From NCBI RefSeq assembly GCF_016859285.1, contig NC_053417.1, positions 25,739,206-25,803,205 on the forward strand: a stretch of DNA of 64,000 bases, given 5' to 3'. The position numbers and the translations under genes were made by a program. Under the pieces are notes generated by a model. That model had not been told where the DNA came from. It did not search any database and saw only the letters and a list, made by a program, of their open reading frames with translations. The DNA comes from Xiphias gladius. Taxonomy: Eukaryota; Chordata; Actinopteri; Istiophoriformes; Xiphiidae. This document shows, piece after piece, positions 58,001 to 64,000 of the stretch. How positions within the stretch are numbered: the first letter of the stretch is position 1; every line of letters begins with the position of its first letter.

Positions 58001-61000
58001 ACACTGGCTTTCACGAGAAAAACAAGAAGAAAAAGATTGCTATTATAGCATATTATCTGATGAAAACATTACCTTATAACGACCTCTGACTAAGTCCAGT
58101 GACTAACTTTATTTTTGTTGGCTTGGCTATAACTCAGGAAGCCTGGGATCTTGAAACTTGACTTCCTCGTGATAATATTTTCAAACACTTTTTAAGATCC
58201 TTTGTGAAGACCAAAATAAGTTATTAACTCCTAGGCAACACAAAACCATAAAGCAGCGTATGTTCACATTGGCTCGCATGGATAGGAACCTGAAGTCCAT
58301 TCTGGGCGAAGCACACTTGGGCATTTCACGTTGGGTGTATGACATTTTTACATCCCATTTATGTCTCACACCGAATAAACTGTGAAAACTTTTGTTTTCT
58401 AGGATGAATCAACAGGAGAGATCACTTTCTACATGAAGGGTGCTGATGTGGTGATGGCAGGCATTGTACAGTACAATGACTGGCTGGAAGAGGAGGTAGA
58501 TTTCCCTCTTCTTTTTTTTTTCGCAAATCGTGATGCGGCGACAGTGATTTTTATTCCTGTCATAAATCACTCATAGACTAATAGAATTTGTAACCCTCTG
58601 AATCCAGATGTTTCTCTCTGTTTTTTCTAGTGCGGAAACATGGCGAGGGAAGGACTGAGAGTCCTCGTGGTCTCCAAGAAGTCCCTGACAGAGGAGCAGT
58701 ATCAAGATTTTGAGGTGAGCGCTCTCTCATGAGATCAACTCACGGCGAGCTGAGGCTGAGCCGAGGGCCTGTGTCTCATATTCATTCTAACGTAGAAGAG
58801 GACGGTCTTGCTTATACATTCACTTCCTCTGGCTTTTGTTTAGTGAAGCCTTTACAGCTTGTAAACAAATCACATTCAAAATCTGTGTCCTGACCAGCAG
58901 TGCAGACTGATATTTTATGCAGACATGCTCAGTAATTCCAAATGTCAAAGTGTGTTCTTGGGTAATTGGACTAACCTCTGACCCCCCCCCCCTCTAGTCC
59001 CAACACCCCACCCTCCCACGCACACACACCCAGGCCCCACTCATTGTTTGAGCAGGTTCAGCCCCAGGCCCATTACTGAAGTGTATAATTGTGTGAGCAG
59101 AGCTGGTGGGCAGGAGTGAGTCACCAACTGAGTCACACACAGAGTTTGTGTTCCTGAATGAGTCACACTCAGATGATTTTTGCTTTATCTCACTCGCAAA
59201 TTGCCCTGGAGCACTGGAGATGGGCGTTAACCAGTTGATCATGTATGTTCTGTATTTGTAGCTTTTTAAAGCATAGTGGCTTTCAGGGCTGCCCGCAAGT
59301 AAATATCTGGAAGTTTCTGTGTAAATAAAAACTTTAATATCTTTATTTGGGAGTTTCAGTGCGTGTTGAATGCCATGTGTTCATACTGTACACAGATTAA
59401 TCTCTGTGTAGGTTGCAAAATTCTGCTAATGTAAGCACACTGTGTGATGCAACCCTGTTGCTGTTTTTGTTTGTTTGTTTTTTTTTTTTTTAAGTTTTTC
59501 TCCCTGCGTTTGTCGTGTCTTCCACAGCTGGTGGCCATATTGACATTTTCTTCTTTTAGTCCTGGCTGTTTCCTGTCCTTGGTCTTGCAATGATTGTACT
59601 TTATTTATGCTAATTTCATCTGCAAGCCCTCTCAAAATATTCCCATCCCTGCCCTGCTCCCCAGGCACGTTATGTCCAGGCCAAGCTTAGCGTCCATGAC
59701 CGCTCTCTGAAGGTGGCCACGGTGATTGAGAGTCTGGAGATGGAGATGGAGCTACTGTGTCTCACTGGAGTGGAAGACCAGCTCCAGACCGACGTCAGGC
59801 CCACCCTGGAGATCCTCCGCAATGCAGGCATCAAGGTCTGGCAGATGGCCTCGTAGCTCACAGTAACAACAAATTAAAAAAAAAAAAACATGGAAACAAG
59901 ACAAGTACCTATGTTTTTCATATCTATCTACCTACCTACCTACTGCCTCATTCAAGGACCTCATTTAAGTATAAAAACCAAGACTCTAGTGAATTTGAAT
60001 TAATTATATGGAAATTTTTAAGTGGCTGTTGGTTGGCACACTTCAGATGGTTGATATAAAATATCTGGCCACAGTTTTATGGAAATAAGCATTTGGTTTT
60101 GTGCAAGAGAGCCAGAAAGCCGATTAGTCACTGTGGTAAAAGTTGGGCTGATGGTCCTCTACACTCATTAGTAAAAGTGTTGGTTCACCCAAAATAAGAA
60201 AAAGCAGATTTGCTCACTTAGCTCTAGTGGTATCTAGGGGTGCAGATAGGTTTAGGTGTATTTGCTCAGGTTCTGAGATATCTGTATCTTGAGATTTCTC
60301 CCTCCACCCCAGTACAACGGAGGTGAATTAATTTCAATTCAGCTGCTCACAGCATTTAAAAAAAATAAAAATTAAAAAAATCGATAGCATCTTTCCAGAA
60401 AAAGTGTCACTTTTAACTCTGCTGTTCCAGTGAAACCTTTTTGACACTGTGTTCTGTGGAGCATTCATCCTTGAAAGTCATGTCACTACTGAATAGTTTT
60501 TTAAATGTCATTTTTCAGTGCTGCGATTCAGTTCATCCCTCTTGAACCTGAATGGAGGCAGAAATCTGTTTGATGAGTATCTCAAAACCCAAGCAAAAAA
60601 AAAAAAAAAAAGCTAAGAAATCTCTTTTTTTTTTTTTTTGGTACTTTGGATGAATCGACCATTTAAAATTCCTCCTTTAAGCTTCTATAAGCAACATCCA
60701 AAATGACTCCATTAAGAATCAGTCTGAGACAGAATTTGGATACTGTGAGACCAATCTCTGTGACGACTCCTGTTTGTCTCCTGTTTGAAGCACAAGTACT
60801 ACAATAAAGTAAGATAAATCCACAAACCTCGGCTACAGACAGTTACGGGTGGCTTGATCACGTCACTGATAAGACTCTTTGATCCCTGGAATTTAGCTTT
60901 TGTTAACTGATGTAACGGAGCCATTATTGAATCACACACACTTTAAAAAAAAAAAATTGTTTACACCTTTGAGCGGAATTTCTCTTTAAACACCAGTGCA

Positions 61001-63705
61001 TCTGATAAACCCGTAAATCATCTTTGCTAAATGTTGTTCTCTGGTTTCTGTGTAGGTTTGGATGCTGACGGGAGACAAGCTCGAAACAGCCACGTGCACT
61101 GCCAAGAATGCCCATCTGATCACCCGCAACCAGGACATCCATATCTTCAGACCCGTAAGTGCAGGACAAGGACCCGTCTTCCTCTTGTTTGTATATGAAG
61201 TGGGGAATAGTTGATTTTAGTACCACAGGGTTCATCCTAGTTCAGTACAGCACTGACAGCTTCCTGACTCGGTCGACCCACGGGCATCCATCCTCTGTGC
61301 GATCAAGGTCCATTTGCTAGTGGTCATACAGCCCCACACAACTACGCATGCAGCCCAAGCCAGCATCCACAGCTGAATAAATCACCTCCCACCAGCAAAA
61401 GCATCCAAGCCACTGTCAAAGAGAACAAACAGGCCTTCGCTCGGCCAGAGAGGAGAAACCAGCTGAACCACTCCCAGAGGGAACGTGCAGAGGGCTCACT
61501 TCCTAATTTGTTTTGCAGGTTTCAGGCTCTCTCGCTGCTTTGATAGTCCCCCTTCTGCCTTCCCCTCTGGAGCCGCGCCAGAGCAGAAGGAGCGCCTGCC
61601 ATATAGGAAGGTTACAACTTGCGTACAACTGCAGTTACTGGAAGAGAATAACAATGGTTGGCACGGCTTGAAAACCTCTGTCCCAGCGGACGGGGGAGTG
61701 CTGACTGGGCCTGCAACACATACATCTGGATTAGCTTCCTGGTGGCCACCAATGGCCTGATCTGGATTGACGTATGAATAGTCAGCGGTTGAAGGATATT
61801 CATACCAGAGCATACCTCTTGCTGACAGATTAACACCATGCCTTGTCAGTGCTGCATTTTTGGAGAATTTTTAAATCTATATTTGAACCTGACACAATTG
61901 TTGGGAGCCTCGGTTGATTTTATATTTTCCCACTTCTCAGTTTCCCATTCCACTTGCGATTTCGGTACCACCTTTTCTTCTCATTTATAAGCACGACACA
62001 AACATTTAATAATGTTTATGTAATGTCGGTTTGTTGCGTTTGTTAATGCATTTGTCAACAATTATAACTTCCTCTATAAAGACACATTTTATATTGATAC
62101 AGCTGGGTGTTATTATTATATTGTCATTCACTATCTGCTTCTACAGCCTCCACTTATGGGTGCCCGCAGGAGGAATATCTGCATACAACAGATGATTTAA
62201 TACAATTCCTTGATACAAATATTTAGTAGCGCGCTTTTGGTTGCATTGCCCAGCTAGGAGGGCAAAAATAAAAATCGTATTTTCTTAGTGACTTTCGGTA
62301 GAATCCTGATGATATGATTATTTTGAGATATTGTTTTACAGCATGCTGTTACTTGAAGTGATGTTGAAGTAATGTTTCACAGTTAGTGGTTTAAAGTTTT
62401 TTTCGTTTTACACATTAAAGAATTTTTTCTGATGCAATGCATGACAGTGGACCACACCTCACTGTACTTAACAGTTAAATAAATCGATTTGGGGTTTTGC
62501 CGACATTTCCCATGTACTGCCGATAAGATTAACTGATCCAGTTCGTTACGGGAATTGGGGAGACGGCCAGACGCTACTGTTACAGTACGCTTGAATTAAA
62601 ATTTTCTGTTCTTTTTTGTTGGGCTAAAAATTTAAGTGCGGTTGGTCCATTAAAGCAACGCTAGAATGACATCGGGCTGCTTTATTTTCATTCTCGATTG
62701 AATGTACCAGTTATTCTTTCAAGTAACTGATTAATCGTTCGGTCCGTAGAAAGTCAGAAAATAGTGAAAAATGCTCGTTGTAATTTACCACAGCCCAGGG
62801 ACATTTATTCAGGTGTCTTGTTTTGTCCAACAGTCCAAAACCAAGAGATATTCAGTTCACAATCACATAGGGTGACAAAAAGCAGCACATTGTCACATTT
62901 GAGAAGCTGGAACCAGCAGGTGTCTGGGATTCTTGCCTGAAAATGACTGAAGCGATTAATCAGTTATCAAAATAATTTGTCTGGCAGATATTCCGTCGCC
63001 CAAACATTTGTCATCCCTGCAGTTGGAGTGAAAAGAGTTGACATTCTTCTGTCTGATAACAATCAGGGTGCAAAGGCTGACAGATTGTCATCCTTGATAA
63101 TTTTGCCTTTGAGTGGGGTTTTTTTTGTTTTTTTTGTTTGTTGAACGCTTGCATATGCGTGCATTTATAAATGTGGTCGCTATTGCCATAGGTGACAACA
63201 CGAGGGGAAGCCCACCTGGAGCTCAACGCTTTCAGAAGAAAACACGACTGCGCTCTGGTGATATCGGGGGACTCGCTTGAGGTAAACCCTGGGTGCGCGT
63301 GTGTGTGTGTGTGTGTCTCTCTAACCTTCCAGCGACTTATCTCCCCTTATGAAAGTCTGACATGTTTTCTGTGTGATGCGTGATAAAATCGCTGCCACTG
63401 AAGCTTCTCTGGAAGTGGTATCTGTGGTTAGAGTCATTTTCTAAAAGGCAGTAGGAGTTAAACTGTAAGTCGAGTGGAGGTTTTCAAGATCCACGGCTGA
63501 GATCAGTTACATCTGGTGGCCGAAGTTGCTCACCCGTCTGTTCTGCTGGGTTTCTTGCAGGTTTGTCTGAAATACTATGAGTATGAGTTTATGGAGCTTG
63601 CATGTCAGTGTCCTGCTGTGGTTTGCTGCCGATGTACCCCCACTCAGAAGGCTCAGATAGTGCGGCTTCTGCAAGAGCGCACAGGCAAACTCACCTGCGC
63701 TGTAG
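40204..63705 (+). CDS. atp9a: P4-type ATPase ATP9A, N-terminal 782 codons (21 exons), cut by window edge
   Basis: Exons: 40204-40271, 42869-43013, 45559-45672, 45904-46012, 47025-47083, 48027-48078, 49211-49305, 50659-50739, 51342-51417, 51866-51942, 52183-52343, 52439-52581, 53410-53522, 54281-54490, 57655-57816, 58403-58495, 58631-58714, 59665-59835, 61056-61154, 63192-63281, 63561-63705. They join to 782 codons plus one base, collinear with the ~1047-residue family. The start [11 protein letters not shown] matches the vertebrate ATP9A N terminus. Motifs present are DGET (193-196, actuator), PISL (344-347, M4), DKTGTLT (phospho-Asp D391), KGAD (567-570, nucleotide binding) and TGDK (676-679). 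The hinge GDGGNDV should be in the next exon, outside the window. ATP9A is a class of P4-ATPase that works without a CDC50 subunit, on endosomes and trans-Golgi, in recycling traffic. All introns have GT-AG ends; intron 18 has a poor donor (GTCTGG). No disabling change was seen. Confidence 0.97.
40737..40777. repeat. GAT/GAG trinucleotide-hexanucleotide run
   Basis: About 41 bp built from GATGAG and GATGAT units in atp9a intron 1. Confidence 0.85.
41040..41165 (-). mobile_element. Non-LTR retrotransposon (LINE) 3' end with RT-tail coding remnant
   Basis: The minus strand reads [20 protein letters not shown] then SFKSGLQK, a close match to the APRLWNSLP..LR.A.SL..FK..L signature that ends many LINE reverse-transcriptase ORFs (L2/CR1-like). 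It is followed directly by a GTTTG/GTTTT simple repeat (AAACC/AAAAC on the + strand at 41045-41077), as expected for a LINE 3' tail. It is 5'-truncated and not functional. Coding similarity may extend upstream to about 41360, but less clearly. Confidence 0.65.
41355..41580. mobile_element. TIR repeat family B, partial copy (atp9a intron 1)
   Basis: Blocks GCTTCTCAAATGTGAGAC, GAAGACATTTGAATGTG and CAGTGGCCATTTTTCACCC, in the order seen in 49929-50264. The terminal repeats are not clear, so it is partial. Confidence 0.55.
43262..43584. mobile_element. TIR repeat family B copy (atp9a intron 2)
   Basis: Begins CTGTTAATTACTTTAACAAT and ends GATCGATCGACTAACGGTTT-like sequence. The interior has AAACTCAAAGATATTCAGTT and AAGCTGGTACCAGCAGGTC, the inverse-orientation blocks of the family. 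It is non-coding and presumably mobilised by a transposase elsewhere. Confidence 0.6.
44886..45106. mobile_element. TIR repeat family B copy, short (atp9a intron 2)
   Basis: Begins GGACTACAACTAAAGAC and ends CTAATTGTTCAGCTCT, an imperfect terminal inversion. The interior has CATAAAATGTCAGAAAACAG. At about 220 bp it is internally deleted relative to the other copies. Confidence 0.5.
45559..46012 (+). CDS. atp9a: atp9a exons 3-4: membrane segments M1-M2
   Basis: Exon 3 codes [20 protein letters not shown] and exon 4 begins [19 protein letters not shown]. These are the first two hydrophobic helices of the P4-ATPase fold and the start of the actuator region ([12 protein letters not shown]). Confidence 0.93.
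46013..47024 (+). other. atp9a intron 4, nothing recognised
   Basis: A 1-kb intron with GTAAGG donor and TTTCAG acceptor. The sequence appears unique. Confidence 0.6.
47084..49210 (+). other. atp9a introns 5 and 6 (with exon 6 between)
   Basis: Intron 5 is 47084-48026 and intron 6 is 48079-49210, separated by the 52-nt exon 6 coding [17 protein letters not shown]. Intron 6 has a GTGTG pentanucleotide run at 48257-48279. No other element is recognised. Confidence 0.6.
49211..49305 (+). CDS. atp9a: atp9a exon 7: actuator domain with DGET motif
   Basis: Codes [24 protein letters not shown] is the dephosphorylation motif in P4-ATPases that corresponds to TGES/TGET of other P-type pumps; its glutamate (E195 here) positions water for hydrolysis of the aspartyl phosphate. 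Exons 5, 6, 8, 9 and 10 complete the actuator domain. Confidence 0.93.
49306..50658 (+). other. atp9a intron 7
   Basis: A 1.35-kb intron with GTGAGT donor and CTCGCAG acceptor. It contains a T run (49770-49791) and a family-B TIR element (49929-50264). Confidence 0.6.
49929..50264. mobile_element. TIR repeat family B, best copy (atp9a intron 7)
   Basis: Starts AGCTGAAACGATTAGTCGAT and ends AATAATTGTGATTTGCAACC, terminally inverted to one another in the manner of the fish 'gctgcaactaacgatta' repeat. The interior has AATTGAATATGCTTG, CTGTTGGTCAGAAATAAG and GGAAATTGTGATGGACATTT. It is about 336 bp with no coding capacity. Confidence 0.7.
50740..53409 (+). other. atp9a introns 8-12 region, no element recognised
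   Basis: Introns 8 (50740-51341), 9 (51418-51865), 10 (51943-52182), 11 (52344-52438) and 12 (52582-53409) flank exons 9-12. They appear unique apart from a short A run at 51112-51126. Confidence 0.5.
52183..52581 (+). CDS. atp9a: atp9a exons 11-12: M3-M4 and the phosphorylation site
   Basis: Exon 11 encodes [17 protein letters not shown] (M3) and [12 protein letters not shown] (M4). The PISL motif of M4 is split between exons 11 and 12. Exon 12 ends at DKT with the following Gly split by the intron, so the catalytic Asp (D391) lies in exon 12 and TLTQNEM in exon 13. Confidence 0.93.
53410..58714 (+). CDS. atp9a: atp9a exons 13-17: nucleotide-binding domain
   Basis: Exon 13 completes GTLTQNEM. 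Exon 14 carries [16 protein letters not shown] and YQASSPDE, exon 15 [15 protein letters not shown], exon 16 [10 protein letters not shown] and exon 17 [14 protein letters not shown]. These are the standard landmarks of the P4-ATPase N domain. A 3.2-kb intron (14) splits SSPDE from VSLVQW. Confidence 0.93.
53523..54280 (+). other. atp9a intron 13 with AAAAC simple repeat
   Basis: An AAAAC pentanucleotide run begins right after the donor at about 53525-53551. Otherwise unique. Confidence 0.6.
55405..55600 (-). mobile_element. LINE 3'-tail-like fragment (minus strand)
   Basis: On the + strand an AATAATGATAATAATAAC run is followed by AAACTTTTATTTATATACTG and AAATACAGCTCAAAGTGCTT. Reversed, this is the 'aagcactttgagctg...tataaataaaagttt(att)n' ending common to fish non-LTR elements. 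No coding part remains. Confidence 0.5.
57167..57191. repeat. (CA)n microsatellite after a C run
   Basis: A CA run of about 25 bp preceded by nine or more C residues. Confidence 0.9.
58715..59664 (+). other. atp9a intron 17
   Basis: GTGAGC donor and CCCCAG acceptor. Contains a run of ten or more C residues (58982-58993) and a T tract (59478-59493). Otherwise unique. Confidence 0.6.
59665..61154 (+). CDS. atp9a: atp9a exons 18-19: return to the P domain
   Basis: Exon 18 codes [17 protein letters not shown] and [18 protein letters not shown]. Exon 19 begins [23 protein letters not shown] is a conserved P-domain motif. The intron between them starts GTCTGG, a poor donor. Reading through it gives VWQMAS and then a stop. 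Confidence 0.93.
59836..61055 (+). other. atp9a intron 18, with weak donor
   Basis: Starts GTCTGG rather than GTRAGT. The exon-19 acceptor GTGTAG is followed by GTTTGG. Contains a CTAC tetranucleotide run (59921-59944) and A/T tracts near 60593-60640. Confidence 0.6.
61155..63191 (+). other. atp9a intron 19
   Basis: A 2-kb intron with GTAAGT donor. It holds a family-B TIR copy (62695-63005). A more GC-rich patch at 61500-61760 has open frames on both strands but no recognisable protein. Confidence 0.6.
62695..63005. mobile_element. TIR repeat family B copy (atp9a intron 19)
   Basis: Blocks AACTGATTAATCGTTCGGTC, AACCAAGAGATATTCAGTTC, GAGAAGCTGGAACCAGCAGG and GCGATTAATCAGTTATCAAA, in the same inverse order as 43262-43584. 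Confidence 0.6.
63192..63705 (+). CDS. atp9a: atp9a exons 20-21: last exons in the window
   Basis: Exon 20 codes [20 protein letters not shown] and exon 21 codes [20 protein letters not shown] to LTCAV plus one base. The next exon must begin by completing a Gly and, by family, continue DGGNDVSM. It is beyond 64000. Confidence 0.93.
63295..63316. repeat. (GT)n microsatellite beside the exon 20 donor
   Basis: A GT run of about 22 bp that starts 13 bases after the exon 20 splice donor (GTAAAC at 63282). Confidence 0.85.
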
Positions 63706-64000
63706 GTGAGTAGAAAATAGAAACAGTTCAACAGCTTTTTCATACGGGGGAATCGGTCTATACAGCTGTCAACTTGAATTTTGTTTTCCTTTTTTTTTTT
63801 TTTTTTTTCCTGTGGGTTTTTTAACGTTAAACAACTTCTGTACCTTTCCACATCTTCCTCAAAAACGTATCGATCTGTTTCAGCCAAAACCTCTATTCTA
63901 CCCATCTCACCTGCACTCCCAGTACGTGCCTTCATAAAATGCCACAATCGAGCACAGCTGCTTTAAATGTGCATTAATGCTACTGTGCACTGTAACAATT
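63706..64000 (+). other. atp9a intron 21, start only
   Basis: GTGAGT donor at 63706, then a T tract (63790-63808). No acceptor followed by DGGNDV coding is present before the window ends. Confidence 0.6.

Noticed and set aside
61485..61813. Overlapping ORFs on both strands in atp9a intron 19
   Set aside because: No splice sites that would join them to atp9a in frame, and no recognisable protein.

Overview
The window is a piece of vertebrate nuclear genome, almost certainly from a ray-finned (teleost, probably percomorph) fish. The evidence is three spliced vertebrate genes with GT-AG introns, a low-density intergenic desert, many CA/GT microsatellites, and interspersed repeats of types I recognise from fish genomes. 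All three genes lie on the + strand in the order zfp64 - sall4 - atp9a. The same three genes are neighbours in one orientation on human 20q13, so this is an old vertebrate block.

Layout. 1-700: AT-rich flank and zfp64 promoter, with a perfect CRE palindrome and a doubtful minus-strand short ORF. 733-3463: zfp64, complete, six coding exons, predicted 696 aa; 3'UTR to about 4.2 kb. 4.2-27.7 kb: a desert with no gene I can support. It holds microsatellites, two copies of a TIR element (one nested in an AGTACTT-rich repeat), two LINE-tail-like fragments and some enhancer-like unique sequence. 27.7-29.7 kb: a striking tandem array of seven near-identical ~275-bp units plus a 48-bp partial unit, each with GC boxes and a consensus NF-Y CCAAT box, ending just 5' of sall4. 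29773-35723: sall4, complete, four coding exons, predicted 1088 aa; 3'UTR to about 37.3 kb. 37.3-40.0 kb: intergenic, repeat-derived in part. 40204 to the right edge: the first 21 coding exons (782 codons) of atp9a, which runs out of the window before the exon expected to carry the hinge motif GDGGNDV.

Function. zfp64 and sall4 encode nuclear C2H2 zinc-finger transcription factors. SALL4 is an early-embryo, germline and limb regulator that recruits NuRD through its N-terminal 12 residues. atp9a encodes a P4-type ATPase of endosomal/Golgi membranes and shares the block by ancestry rather than by a common pathway.

The most unusual item is the amplified promoter-like array upstream of sall4. 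Its copies fall into two subtypes in an A-A-A'-B-A-B-A order, which points to recent duplication of a dimer. I found no evidence for a new enzymatic or defence-type system. Exon boundaries were set by hand from splice consensus, reading frame and family knowledge; no transcripts or alignments were available.
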